Source: Chryseobacterium foetidum (GTDB taxonomy: Bacteria > Bacteroidota > Bacteroidia > Flavobacteriales > Weeksellaceae). From it: 64,000 nt of DNA. Location: NCBI RefSeq assembly GCF_025457425.1, contig NZ_JAMXIA010000001.1, forward strand, positions 1,364,001-1,428,000. The letters are read 5' to 3'. The notes under the pieces were generated by a model. It searched no databases. It was not told the origin of the DNA and saw only the letters and a list, made by a program, of their open reading frames with translations. Position 1 is the stretch's first letter, and each line of letters starts with the position of its first letter. Shown here in pieces: positions 45,474-53,935 of the stretch. The position numbers and the translations under genes are program-made.

Positions 45474-46823
45474 ATGGCAAAACTCAAAACAGCATATTTC
45501 TGTCAGAACTGCGGATCACAATACCCACAATGGACCGGGCAATGTAAAAACTGTCTGGAATGGAACACTTTGGTAGAAGAAATTGTAGAAAAAACCTCAT
45601 CAAAAACACCTCCTTTTTCAAAATCAAAACAGCACGTCATCAACATTATTGAAGTTGAAGCTGTGGAAGAACCGAGAATAAAAACGCCTTCCGACGAGCT
45701 CAACAGAGTTTTGGGCGGTGGAATTGTTTTAGGATCTGTCACGTTGATTGGTGGCGAGCCCGGAATTGGAAAATCTACTCTTCTTTTACAGCTTGCCTTG
45801 AAGATGAAAAAGAAAATTTTCTACGTTTCCGGTGAAGAAAGTGCGTCTCAAATCAAAATGAGAGCCGACCGTTTGGCTGAAATCAAAAATCCAAACTGTT
45901 TTCTGTACACCGAAACTTCATTGGAAAAAATACTTCATGAAGCCAAAAAACTGGAGCCCGATTTTGTGATTATTGATTCCATTCAAACCTTGCAGTCTCA
46001 GCTGATTGAAAGTTCGCCCGGCACAGTTTCGCAAATCCGTGAATGTTCGAATGAGATTATAAAATATGCCAAAGAAAACAATGTTCCTGTCTTTTTAGTC
46101 GGTCACATCACAAAAGATGGACAAATCGCCGGACCAAAAGTTCTGGAACACATGGTGGACGTTGTTTTAAACTTTGACGGCGACAGAAATCACCTTTTCA
46201 GATTGTTGAGAGCCAATAAAAACCGTTTCGGATCGACTGCTGAAATCGGGATTTATGAAATGGTTTCACAAGGTTTAAAGGAAATTAAAAATCCATCAGA
46301 AATTTTAATTACCAAAAAATCTGAAGAACTTTCAGGAAACTCTGTTGCAGTAACTCTGGAAGGAAACCGACCAATGCTTCTGGAAATACAGGCTTTGGTA
46401 AGCACAGCCGTTTACGGAACACCACAAAGAAGCTGCACTGGTTTTGACTCTAAAAGACTAAATATGCTTCTGGCAGTTTTAGAAAAAAGAGCAGGTTTTC
46501 AGTTGGGGGCAAAAGACGTTTTCTTAAATATAACGGGAGGGATAAAAACCGATGATCCCGCACTGGATTTGGCGGTTGTTGCCTCAATTTTGTCATCAAA
46601 TGAAGATATTGCCATCTCGGAACATTACTGTTTTGCGGGAGAAATTGGTTTAAGTGGAGAAATTCGCCCTATCGCTCAAGCTGAGCAGAGAATTACAGAA
46701 GCTGAAAAACTGGGTTATGAAAAGATTTTCATATCAAATTTAAATAAACTTCCAAAGAAAAAATTCGGGATTAAAATTGAGGAAGTGAGCAAGGTCGAGG
46801 ATTTTCATGAGAGGCTGTTTTAA
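45474..46823 (+). CDS. radA: DNA repair protein RadA
   Basis: RadA is a RecA-like, DnaB-type helicase that processes recombination intermediates. The 449-residue protein has an N-terminal C4 zinc finger (Cys 10, 13, 24 and 27: CQNC...CKNC), a Walker A GEPGIGKST near residue 95, the RadA-specific KNRFGS motif near residue 254 and a C-terminal Lon-protease-like domain (LNITGGIKTDDPALDLA), which lacks a working protease. Full length. It is followed 53 bases later by an AcpH-like gene. Confidence 0.96.
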   Translation: MAKLKTAYFCQNCGSQYPQWTGQCKNCLEWNTLVEEIVEKTSSKTPPFSKSKQHVINIIEVEAVEEPRIKTPSDELNRVLGGGIVLGSVTLIGGEPGIGKSTLLLQLALKMKKKIFYVSGEESASQIKMRADRLAEIKNPNCFLYTETSLEKILHEAKKLEPDFVIIDSIQTLQSQLIESSPGTVSQIRECSNEIIKYAKENNVPVFLVGHITKDGQIAGPKVLEHMVDVVLNFDGDRNHLFRLLRANKNRFGSTAEIGIYEMVSQGLKEIKNPSEILITKKSEELSGNSVAVTLEGNRPMLLEIQALVSTAVYGTPQRSCTGFDSKRLNMLLAVLEKRAGFQLGAKDVFLNITGGIKTDDPALDLAVVASILSSNEDIAISEHYCFAGEIGLSGEIRPIAQAEQRITEAEKLGYEKIFISNLNKLPKKKFGIKIEEVSKVEDFHERLF

Positions 46824-46876
46824 AATTTTAATCGCAGTTAAGATTTTAGCTCTAATAAACAAACAAAACAAAAAGT

Positions 46877-47467
46877 ATGAACTTCCTCGCCCACTCTTTT
46901 CTTTCATTTTCCGACGGGCAGATTGTCGGGCAGTTTCTGGAAGATTATATCCGGAATAAAGATCGTTTTTCTTTCCCGAAAGACATCCAAAACGGAATTA
47001 CGATGCACCGCGCCATTGATACGTTTACAGATTCTCATCCTGCGATTCATGAGGCAAAGAAAGTTTTCAGTCCGCTTGTAAGATTATATTCCGGTGCTTT
47101 TGTGGATGTTTCGATGGATTATTTTTTAGCTAATGATCTAACAGTTAATTCATTAAAAGGCTGGAAATCGCACTCGCAGAATGTTTATAAAGTTTTAAAT
47201 CAACACCTTTATCTATTTCCTGAAAATTTTAAAATAATGCTGTCACGAATGGAATCTGAAGATTGGCTTTACAACTACCGAAGTGACAAAAACATTGGTT
47301 TCAGTATGAAGAATGTTTTGAATAAAGCGAAATATTTAGAAAAAGACATTCCCGTTTTTGAGGCGTTCTCAGAAAATAAAAAATTCCTGAAAGAATGCTA
47401 TGACAACTTCTTTCAGGAACTGTATTTACATGCAAAACAGACCAATGATCTGATGACGCAGTTTTAG
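46877..47467 (+). CDS. Acyl carrier protein phosphodiesterase (AcpH) family
   Basis: The 196-residue protein has the family signature MNFLAHSFLS at the N-terminus, IVGQFLEDYIRNKDR and HRAIDTFTDSHP, with conserved His/Asp residues typical of the AcpH metal-dependent fold. AcpH removes the 4'-phosphopantetheine arm from acyl carrier protein. It is probably co-transcribed with radA, but there is no functional link. Confidence 0.85.
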   Translation: MNFLAHSFLSFSDGQIVGQFLEDYIRNKDRFSFPKDIQNGITMHRAIDTFTDSHPAIHEAKKVFSPLVRLYSGAFVDVSMDYFLANDLTVNSLKGWKSHSQNVYKVLNQHLYLFPENFKIMLSRMESEDWLYNYRSDKNIGFSMKNVLNKAKYLEKDIPVFEAFSENKKFLKECYDNFFQELYLHAKQTNDLMTQF

Positions 47468-47477
47468 ATTTAAATGA

Positions 47478-47517
47478 ATGTTTTTCTTTGCCCCGTCCCT
47501 AAAGGGTGGAAAAACAT
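47478..47517. terminator. Convergent hairpin between the AcpH-like and DUF3575-like genes
   Basis: ATGTTTTTC (47478-47486) pairs perfectly with GAAAAACAT (47509-47517) around an inner CCCT-AA-AGGG stem. The T-run lies within the stem, so efficiency is uncertain. Confidence 0.55.
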
Positions 47518-47536
47518 CTCGAAAATTCACTATAAT

Positions 47537-48319
47537 TTAGAATCTGTAACCTATCGACAATCCGCTTCTAAAACCGGCCCACGGACCATCTACTTTTATT
47601 CTTGCACCTTCGGTATTGGTTTCTACCGTGTAATCAACAAAAGGGATATCAAGATCTTCAATTTCTTTTTTAAGCTGAGCCTGCATTTCCGGAGTAAGAA
47701 AAATATCGCTGGTTAAGGCAAAATCTCCTTTTCCTGTTCCGTAATGTGCTCCGGCAATCCAAAAATCGAGAACTAAACTCTGAGCTTTGTTAAGAAAAAA
47801 CTGAGCTCCAACCATCAGACCTCCGCTGTGACCGCCTGCTTCCCCTTTTCCCATCAGAGGAATTGGGTAGACGACACCATTTACAGGCTGAAAATTGTAG
47901 TAAAAATCAAAATCATTAGATTCTACACTGGAGTAACGGTAATATGGGGCAAAATAAAATCCTTTCCCATAGCCATGACCGATGTAAAATCTTGGCTCTA
48001 AGGTAAAATTCGTTGCTCTGATTTCTAAGTTCTGAAACTGTTTTTCGTCTTCATCATTCAAAAAAGAATTGATGAAAGGTACTTTTCCTTCAGGCATGGT
48101 TCCAAATCCTATTGCCAATGAAAACCATTGATTCAGTGATCTTTCATAGGTTAAGTTAAAATTTCTGAACGCATACGCCGTTACGTTGGTTTTAACGATA
48201 TTCATTTTCTCAGGAACTTCTGCAGCCGGAGGAATGGGATTTACGATTGGGTTTTCAATCTGAGCCTGCACGAATGATATCATGCTGATGGCCAAAAGCG
48301 AGGTAATTTTTCGGATCAT
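47537..48319 (-). CDS. Outer-membrane beta-barrel protein (DUF3575-like)
   Basis: The 260-residue protein has an N-terminal signal peptide (MIRKITSLLAISMISFVQAQ). Alternating aromatic/polar strands follow (NLTYERSLNQWFSLAIGFG, RATNFTLEPRFYIGHGYG), with a C-terminal GLSIGYRF ending in phenylalanine, the mark of outer-membrane barrels. It resembles the DUF3575 group; the function is not known. It is a single minus-strand gene convergent with radA-acpH. Confidence 0.7.
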   Translation of the reverse strand: MIRKITSLLAISMISFVQAQIENPIVNPIPPAAEVPEKMNIVKTNVTAYAFRNFNLTYERSLNQWFSLAIGFGTMPEGKVPFINSFLNDEDEKQFQNLEIRATNFTLEPRFYIGHGYGKGFYFAPYYRYSSVESNDFDFYYNFQPVNGVVYPIPLMGKGEAGGHSGGLMVGAQFFLNKAQSLVLDFWIAGAHYGTGKGDFALTSDIFLTPEMQAQLKKEIEDLDIPFVDYTVETNTEGARIKVDGPWAGFRSGLSIGYRF

Positions 48320-48372
48320 AACTGGTGATTTTGGTGTGAAAAATTTATATCAAAAAGCAGGCAAAAAACATA

Positions 48373-49344
48373 TTATTTCTTGATGAGCTTTTTGGTTTCA
48401 GATAAAACTCCGTCTTTTTCGGTAGTGATAAAATAAACTCCCGACGGAAGATCAGATACCTGAACAGCTTCTTTGTTCTTATTGATTTGTTTTAAAATCT
48501 TCCCTTCTGCATTGTAAATCACAATATTTGCATTGTCGGCATTTTTGAAATGTACTACATCTATCGCAGGGTTAGGATAAAACTCCAGTTTATTTTTCAG
48601 CTGAGCATCTTTTATGGCGAGATACACTTCATTTAACGCCTGAGCAACATTGCTGTTTTGCGGAGCGCCATTTCCAATTGTAATGGCTGCATTGGTAGTT
48701 GTGAACAGAGGTGCTTTGTGCGTACTATCATAGTATGCATAAGCTGTATTAACTACAGAACCTAACGGTAAAAATCCAAGACTCATATTAAAATTCTGAA
48801 TAGATTTTACTCTCACCACATTGTTATAAGTTTTTGGACCAACGATTAATGTACCTGCAGCATCAGCCTTAATATTGATTGTGCCTGCAACACTACCACT
48901 TATCCCAGAATAATTGAAAACACCTGCAGCGGTATCTGAATATTCATTGTTATATGCCGTAGGGTAATTTAAAAAAGTTCCGTTGTCTGTATTCAGATTG
49001 ATTGTTGCCTCAGGTGTAATCAGTGCAGTAATTTCTAATTTTGTTGCAGTCTGCTTATAGAAAACCGTAGTTCCGCTATTCACATACTTCAAAGTAGATC
49101 CCGGATAGGATGAAATTTCTGCAGAAGTTGGTGTGGAATATACTCCCGGGCTTGCAGCTCCCTGCGTAAGTGATCCATTACTAAATACAACATTATTACC
49201 TGTGGCAGAGTGATCAGGCGTGCCATTCAGGCTTACATAATTGTTTACATCACCGGTCGCCGGGTCGTGAAATGCTTTGGTAATGGTAGTTTGGGCATTA
49301 GCCAGTGAAACACAAAGTGTTAAAGACAGTAGAGTTTTTTTCAT
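48373..49344 (-). CDS. Secreted protein with type A type-IX-secretion C-terminal domain
   Basis: From ATG 49344 the protein has 323 residues with a signal peptide (MKKTLLSLTLCVSLANAQ). The C-terminal 70 residues are a type A sorting domain: LEFYPNPAIDVVHFKN, then IYNAEGKILKQI and LPSGVYFITTEKDGV. It is exported across the outer membrane by the type IX system and its CTD removed. The middle part is Thr/Asn-rich, without a recognised catalytic domain. The frame is open 16 codons further upstream, but that part would displace the signal peptide. It is a single gene. Confidence 0.85.
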   Translation of the reverse strand: MKKTLLSLTLCVSLANAQTTITKAFHDPATGDVNNYVSLNGTPDHSATGNNVVFSNGSLTQGAASPGVYSTPTSAEISSYPGSTLKYVNSGTTVFYKQTATKLEITALITPEATINLNTDNGTFLNYPTAYNNEYSDTAAGVFNYSGISGSVAGTINIKADAAGTLIVGPKTYNNVVRVKSIQNFNMSLGFLPLGSVVNTAYAYYDSTHKAPLFTTTNAAITIGNGAPQNSNVAQALNEVYLAIKDAQLKNKLEFYPNPAIDVVHFKNADNANIVIYNAEGKILKQINKNKEAVQVSDLPSGVYFITTEKDGVLSETKKLIKK

Positions 49345-49469
49345 GATGTAAATTTTATCTAAAATTACACAAAAAAACAGATGCCAATTCAAATTAATTT
49401 TAAGAAATTTTTAACACACTAATCAATATAGAATATTATAAGGTTATAAAATCGATTAATCCTTTTGTG

Positions 49470-49510
49470 GATAAAATCACGAATTGCAAATCCGCGAAAT
49501 CTGTAGCAAT
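49470..49510. repeat. CGGATTGnAAATCTGCG-type palindromic repeat, copy a
   Basis: aaaatcacgaattgcaaatccgcgaaatctg matches copies at 51087, 52908 and 53641. It lies about 126 bases upstream of the start of the T9SS-type gene. Confidence 0.65.
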
Positions 49511-49543
49511 TATATACTGATATTTTCTCAGACGATGAGAAGT

Positions 49544-49669
49544 TTAATTTACAATTTTATAATTTGAATTAAAACCTGCACTGAGCAAATCTCCAATCTT
49601 TAAATCGGCTTTTGTGCCGTGGTAGAAAGGACCTAAGTCTAAAATTTTTTCGCTTTTTTTGTCTTGCAT
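49544..49669 (-). pseudogene. arr: Truncated remnant of an NAD+-rifampin ADP-ribosyltransferase gene (arr)
   Basis: From ATG 49669 (MQDKKSEKILDLGPFYHGTKADLK...) only 41 codons are open. The LGPFYHGTKADLKIGDLL and AGFNSNY segments match the N-terminus of Arr enzymes, which ADP-ribosylate rifampin. The rest of the family's about 140 residues, including the catalytic and NAD-binding regions, is absent: the frame ends NYKIVN-stop and the downstream sequence shows no Arr similarity in the parts I could read. It is non-functional as it stands. Confidence 0.75.
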
Positions 49670-49899
49670 GAGAATAATTTTTGAGATGGAAGTAGCAGTA
49701 AACTTAGTAATTAGTTTTAAAATGGAAAAACCACTTTGATGTGAGCGTTGTAAAAGATTGTGGGTACGAAAGAGAAGCACAGCATGGGATATTTTTTAAG
49801 TAATTGGGTTATTTTTATATACAGGCCAGACGGAGGGATTCTTACGGTAGCGATGAAAGATTAATGATTAAAAATAAGCAGCGTAGGGGTTTCCACAAC

Positions 49900-50937
49900 T
49901 TATTCAACTTCATTTTCCGCTTTTGGTTGGGATTTCGGTTGCTGGATATATTTTATCATTTTATCAAAATTTTTATCATAAACTAATGCGTAATCTGGAG
50001 CATTTACCTGTTTCAACAAAATTCCGTTGTATGGTGTGGTCACTTTGGTATCTGTATTCATATAAATTTCTTCAGAATAATCTTCGCCATCCGCACTGTA
50101 TTTCAAATGATCCATTAAAACTTTGTCATAAAAGACTTCATTATAAACAAGATAATATTGCTGAGCTCTTGGCTGGTCTGGAAGTGCGTAGACAAGCAAC
50201 ATGTACCGATCTTCCAGGTTATTCCCGGTATGATTAAGGAGAATGGCCATTTCTTTTTTATTGAGGCCCGTAAGTTCACCAGACCACATCAAATCTCTGC
50301 TTGTCTGATTTCCTTTTGTTCTGTAGCGATAATTTTTCCCTTCATCAGAATTGAAAAACTCAATCAATTTTAATTTGATACCACTTGGAAGTGCGCTTAT
50401 TCCATAATTATCTGATGTTTCGATAAAATAATCGGCATATTTTGTATGGAACTCTTCAGGATCAATAAGACTTTCAAATCGATTTGCTAAAGATGAAATC
50501 TTAGGATAAGTTGCTTTTCCGTTCACAGCCAGTTTTAAGTATTTGATAAGATTTTCCTGTTCCCCAGTTCCTTGAAACTTATCTAAATTTGTCGGTGAAT
50601 TCTCTTGAATCAGCGAAAAAGTCATATCATTGACATCATCAGTTTTATCCATCGCAAAAATTCGGTCATTGAATTCAAGCTGGTATAAAGTGTCTGGTAA
50701 TTTTTCGTAAATATCCCGGAATTTTTCATCTGTCAGCTTTCCTTTTATTAGATAAGAATCATCTCCAACAAATACGAATTCGTTTGAATTTTGAGAAATC
50801 ACAGCAACATCATTGATCTGATTATTAGAAGATTCTTCATTGTTTTTAAAGATATTAGTTTTTTTGAAAAGTAGTAAACCTGCGAATGCAAAAATGAGAA
50901 ATGCAAAGATTGCGAAGATTATTTTTTTTGATTTCAT
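49900..50937 (-). CDS. Membrane-anchored protein of unknown function
   Basis: The 345-residue protein has one N-terminal membrane segment (about residues 7-25, IFAIFAFLIFAFAGLLLF) and a polar extracytoplasmic part without recognised motifs. Asn/Asp-rich stretches, several conserved-looking tyrosines (YRYRTKGNQTSRDLMW) and a lysine-proline tail (QQPKSQPKAENE) are visible. I do not recognise a family. It lies in a repeat-rich zone and has one repeat copy about 150 bases upstream. Confidence 0.6.
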   Translation of the reverse strand: MKSKKIIFAIFAFLIFAFAGLLLFKKTNIFKNNEESSNNQINDVAVISQNSNEFVFVGDDSYLIKGKLTDEKFRDIYEKLPDTLYQLEFNDRIFAMDKTDDVNDMTFSLIQENSPTNLDKFQGTGEQENLIKYLKLAVNGKATYPKISSLANRFESLIDPEEFHTKYADYFIETSDNYGISALPSGIKLKLIEFFNSDEGKNYRYRTKGNQTSRDLMWSGELTGLNKKEMAILLNHTGNNLEDRYMLLVYALPDQPRAQQYYLVYNEVFYDKVLMDHLKYSADGEDYSEEIYMNTDTKVTTPYNGILLKQVNAPDYALVYDKNFDKMIKYIQQPKSQPKAENEVE

Positions 50938-51086
50938 TTCTTAGTGTTTATATTTATTATTAAAACTAAACATTCTTAACCAAGAATGAAAGATTTATTT
51001 ATTATTTATCATAGCTATTAGAAACTTTAATAGAAAAATATCCTAACGTGTAAACCAGGAATTTGTTTTGATTGGAAAAACAGCAT

Positions 51087-51123
51087 GGGAAAAGTCACGG
51101 ATTGTAAATCTGCGACGTCGGGA
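51087..51123. repeat. Palindromic repeat, copy b
   Basis: gggaaaagtcacggattgtaaatctgcgacgtcggg; the CGGATT / AAATCTG half-sites form a small dyad. Related copies at 49470, 52908 and 53641. Confidence 0.7.
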
Positions 51124-51169
51124 CTTTTTCTTTAAAACCTCACGAACAACTCTTCTACGCTTGTCAGCC

Positions 51170-51351
51170 AGTATAGACATTCGATTTTCATTCTTAAAGA
51201 CTCAAAAACGAGTATAAATGACTCAAAAATGAGCTTAACAGATTCGTTTTTCAGTGTTAAACACTCGTTTTCCAGTATCAAAGACTGGTTTTTGAGTGTT
51301 GAAGACTCTTTATTGAATCTTTATGTGTGGTTTGTGAGTGTTTTCTCTTAG
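51170..51351. repeat. Degenerate 21-bp tandem array 1 (about eight units)
   Basis: Units of 21 bases with consensus AGTnTTAAAGACTCnTTTTTn start at 51190, 51211, 51232, 51253, 51274, 51295 and 51316, preceded by one 20-base unit. Reading from 51211, the plus frame stays open over several units and would encode heptads of the form S-V/I-K-D-S-F-x, but no good start codon exists. Confidence 0.85.
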
Positions 51352-51369
51352 AAATGTGTCAATAGGTAC

Positions 51370-51392
51370 GGTACGAGCGAGACGCTCGCACC
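51370..51392. repeat. REP-like hairpin (GGTaCGAGCG aga CGCTCGcACC)
   Basis: CGAGCG and CGCTCG form the core stem with a 3-base loop, extended by GGT / ACC. The same hairpin occurs at 53983-54005 and inverted at 53936-53963. Confidence 0.75.
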
Positions 51393-51407
51393 AGCGGGGA
51401 GAATCAT

Positions 51408-51866
51408 TTATTCTGTATACCCTTCTCCTGTAATAATTGCTGCTTCAAATGAAGCCACAATTTCAGATACCGGTATCGAAAAGACTCCTGCCTCCCCCTT
51501 ATCAAATTCTTTTTTCCAGAAATCATAACCTTCAATTTTGTTGGGAAGTCTTACTTTTGCGTTTTTTAATTCAGTAATACTTTTATGTAGAGCTTCCTCA
51601 GTAATTGGAATATGAGTTATTTCATTTGAAAGATCTTTCTCTCCTTTAGAGCTATCAACATTTAGTCCTCCAATTGAAATATGAATCACCTTTCCCTGTT
51701 CCGGGTATTCTTCTATTTTTAAAATTTTAAGAGTAGAGTTTTCCTCTTCGTTTCGGGTATGGTAATTCCACTCCTGACCGACTTTGTATTGTACAACTTC
51801 AGAATTTTTGCACTTGGTAAGGAAAATTGTTAAAAGGAGTGCCGTTAAATATTGGATTTTGTTCAT
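51408..51866 (-). CDS. Small lipoprotein of unknown function
   Basis: From ATG 51866 (MNKIQYLTALLLTIFLTKC) the product has 152 residues with a lipobox LTKC at Cys 19. The remainder is polar with a VGQEWNYHTRNEEE segment and several ITELKNAKVRLP-like strands. No family is recognised. The longer frame would begin inside the preceding kelch gene and lacks the export signal at its N-terminus. It ends in the repeat zone. Confidence 0.65.
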   Translation of the reverse strand: MNKIQYLTALLLTIFLTKCKNSEVVQYKVGQEWNYHTRNEEENSTLKILKIEEYPEQGKVIHISIGGLNVDSSKGEKDLSNEITHIPITEEALHKSITELKNAKVRLPNKIEGYDFWKKEFDKGEAGVFSIPVSEIVASFEAAIITGEGYTE

Positions 51867-51924
51867 AGTGGAGATTTTGTGGTATGACGCAGCTTGAGGA
51901 TACTTAGTGGAGCGCGCATCGGGT

Positions 51925-52851
51925 TTATTTACCAGAAAGCACCTCTTCGCTAATATCCGCAACCTGAATGCTTTTAATCGCTGATTTGGTTGAGGATGCT
52001 GTACTTCCGCCCATGATGTATAATTTATTGTTATGTATTTCCGCAGCAGCGTGTCGTCTGGGAATCATATTGGATGATAACTTGTGCAGCTTGTTGGTTT
52101 CTGTATCAAAATAGGCAAGGAAATTTTGATTATTATAACCGCATGCAATAAAAATCTTAGTACCGGATACCGCTAAAGAATGACCGGATATCGCAGCAGG
52201 CATCGTATATTGCTCAGTCCACTCATTTTTGTTGAGATCAAAAACATTGACCAGGCGGGATGATGTACCGTTAAAACCACCAATAACATAGAGCTTATCA
52301 TTCACAATTTTGCCTCTTGCTTCTCTGGCTGTTGGCATATTCGGTAAAGTGTGCCATGTATCTGAAGCAATGTCGTAATATTGGAATCTGTCAGAAAACA
52401 CTGTGGTGGCGGCATTGTTGAGCCCACTTCCTCCGAACGTATATATTTTTCCATTATGGATGGCAGAACCTGCATTTCCTGTGTAGGCACGGTTAACAGC
52501 TCCTTTCGTTTTTTGATGCGTTTCAAGGTCTATAATTTCAAGATGGCTGTTCCCCCACCCGTTAAAAATATAAACTTTATTACCGTAAGTCTCCGAATTG
52601 GCAAATCTTTTAGGAACCAAAGTAGAATTGATAACACTCCAGCGGTTATCCTTAATACTGTATTTTTCAATAAAAACAGCATTACCATCCGAATCTTTAT
52701 AACCATTGCTCACATAGATATTGTCTCCTGCAATGGTACTGCTTACCGCTCCTCTTCTCACAGACATATCCGAAAGATTTTTAAAATTTAAGGTTTGTGC
52801 ACTGGCTAAACATAAACCGAAAAGTGAGAGGAGGAATGATTTTGTTTTCAA
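51925..52851 (-). CDS. Secreted kelch-repeat beta-propeller protein
   Basis: The 308-residue protein has a signal peptide (MKTKSFLLSLFGLCLASAQ) and about six kelch repeats, recognised by GG or Gxx pairs and spaced Tyr/Trp (for example NGKIYTFGGSGLNN, NDKLYVIGGFNGTSS, NNKLYIMGGSTASS). It forms a beta-propeller of the kind used for protein or sugar binding. No catalytic residue stands out. The small lipoprotein gene starts 59 bases after its stop. A degenerate copy of its start and leader lies at 53559-53680. Confidence 0.85.
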   Translation of the reverse strand: MKTKSFLLSLFGLCLASAQTLNFKNLSDMSVRRGAVSSTIAGDNIYVSNGYKDSDGNAVFIEKYSIKDNRWSVINSTLVPKRFANSETYGNKVYIFNGWGNSHLEIIDLETHQKTKGAVNRAYTGNAGSAIHNGKIYTFGGSGLNNAATTVFSDRFQYYDIASDTWHTLPNMPTAREARGKIVNDKLYVIGGFNGTSSRLVNVFDLNKNEWTEQYTMPAAISGHSLAVSGTKIFIACGYNNQNFLAYFDTETNKLHKLSSNMIPRRHAAAEIHNNKLYIMGGSTASSTKSAIKSIQVADISEEVLSGK

Positions 52852-52907
52852 GGGTGTGGAGGTTTGGATTTATTGATTTTCTGTGTGGAGAAATATGGAT
52901 TAAATAT

Positions 52908-52945
52908 AGGGAAAAGTCATGGATTGGGAATATAGCACATCAAGC
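52908..52945. repeat. Palindromic repeat, copy c
   Basis: gggaaaagtcatggattgggaatatagcacatc in the leader of the kelch gene, about 57 bases before its ATG. The similarity to copy d continues into the beginning of the coding sequence. Confidence 0.6.
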
Positions 52946-52947
52946 CC

Positions 52948-53487
52948 TCAATACCCATTAATTGTATTAAAGTTCACATAATATTTTTTGAATTTGAATG
53001 TATCTTGATCTATTACTATGGTTTTGGTATCAACTATCTGACATTCTCTTGTATATTGATATATTTTTCTATTATAAAAAGATGTTAATTTAAAAGTATT
53101 GCCATTAAGTATATAGGAGTCAGCATTTTTGTATTCTTCAATTAAATCTGATTTTTTCCAACCCAAACGGCCAAATAACACGTCAAAAACCCAACTGTCC
53201 TCGTTGCTTGAGCCAGGTATTTGATACATTTCCGCCCCAATTACCCTATTTATAGCTTTACCCTCACTGCTAAACATATAAGTTGATAATCTTGCTGGGT
53301 ATAATTCAGGAATATCTACTTTTCGAGGATTTAAAGAATCTATTTCTGATATTCTTTTGTAAGAATAATAATATCCATCAAATCTTAAGAGTGACTGAGA
53401 TTTTTCGTCCTGTGATAGAGGTTTGTATGACATTACAGAGCAACTGATGATAAGCATTAACGAAAAAATATAAACTAAAAATTTCAT
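52948..53487 (-). CDS. Lipoprotein of unknown function
   Basis: The 179-residue protein has a signal peptide and lipobox (IISC, Cys 16). The mature part is rich in Tyr and Lys with a FDGYYYSYKRISEIDSL segment, a VDIPELYPARLSTYMFSS stretch and a C-terminal IDQDTFKFKKYYVNFN. I do not recognise it. It lies between the real kelch leader (copy c) and a degenerate second leader (copy d), so it may have been carried by a local duplication. Confidence 0.6.
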   Translation of the reverse strand: MKFLVYIFSLMLIISCSVMSYKPLSQDEKSQSLLRFDGYYYSYKRISEIDSLNPRKVDIPELYPARLSTYMFSSEGKAINRVIGAEMYQIPGSSNEDSWVFDVLFGRLGWKKSDLIEEYKNADSYILNGNTFKLTSFYNRKIYQYTRECQIVDTKTIVIDQDTFKFKKYYVNFNTINGY

Positions 53488-53558
53488 ATAGTAAACTTTA
53501 AATAATGTGAAATCAGCTAGCGCAGATTTTTAATCCGTACATAAAATCACGGAAATTA

Positions 53559-53680
53559 AAAGGAGTAATAATTTTGCTTTCAATAGTGTTGAGGTTCGGG
53601 TTAATTGATTTTCTGGGTTGAAAAATATGTTTTAAAAATAGGGAAAAGTGGCGGATTGGAAATCTGGAACAGCTGTGTGT
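53559..53680 (-). pseudogene. Degenerate second copy of the kelch gene leader and first codons
   Basis: Reading the minus strand, the sequence from 53680 to 53559 aligns base by base with 52945-52829: the palindromic repeat (copy d, 53641-53680), the TTGATTTTCTGG block, the GTGTTGAGG block, then a decayed start (AAAGCAAAATTATTACTCCT against AAAACAAAATCATTCCTCCT). The frame is not continued, so it is a remnant. Confidence 0.65.
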
Positions 53681-53730
53681 GACATAATTTTTTCTAAACA
53701 TAACGATTTCAAATGAAAGCGTCAAAAACG

Positions 53731-53930
53731 ACACTTTATTACTCGATATCCAATATTAAAGACTCTTCAGCGAGTATAAAAGACTAAAAAAACAGTGTAA
53801 AGAGTCAATTTTCTATATTAAAGACTCAAAGGCGAGTAAAAAAGAATCAAAAAGTAGTATTAAAGACTGGATTTGGAGTGTTGAATAATCAATTTCCAAT
53901 GTTGAAGACTCGACGATTAGTATTTAAATA
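53731..53930. repeat. Degenerate 21-bp tandem array 2 (nine or more units)
   Basis: Units start at 53731, 53752, 53773, 53794, 53815 (20 bases), 53835, 53856, 53877 and 53898, then a partial unit at 53919. The consensus (AGTnTTAAAGACTC...) is that of array 1. Here the frame contains stop codons. With copy d and the hairpins it forms composite element copy 2, filling the 560-bp gap 53488-54047. Confidence 0.85.
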
Positions 53931-53935
53931 CATTT

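Larger units (their letters stand above)
50938..51407. other. 470-bp gap holding a composite repeat element (copy 1)
   Basis: In order from left: a short palindromic repeat (51087-51123), a 21-bp tandem array (51170-51351) and a REP-like hairpin (51370-51392). The same order is seen at 53641-54010. No gene is supported. Confidence 0.75.

Noticed and set aside
49804..49986. 60-codon plus-strand frame
   Set aside because: It overlaps the 3' end of the membrane-anchored protein gene on the other strand and has no recognisable feature.
53513..53734. 73-codon minus-strand frame
   Set aside because: It runs through the decayed kelch leader and repeat copy d; no start context, no family.
51170..53930. 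The two repeat arrays as CRISPR arrays
   Set aside because: Units are contiguous 20-21 bp with no spacers, the unit sequence itself drifts, and no cas gene is in the window.
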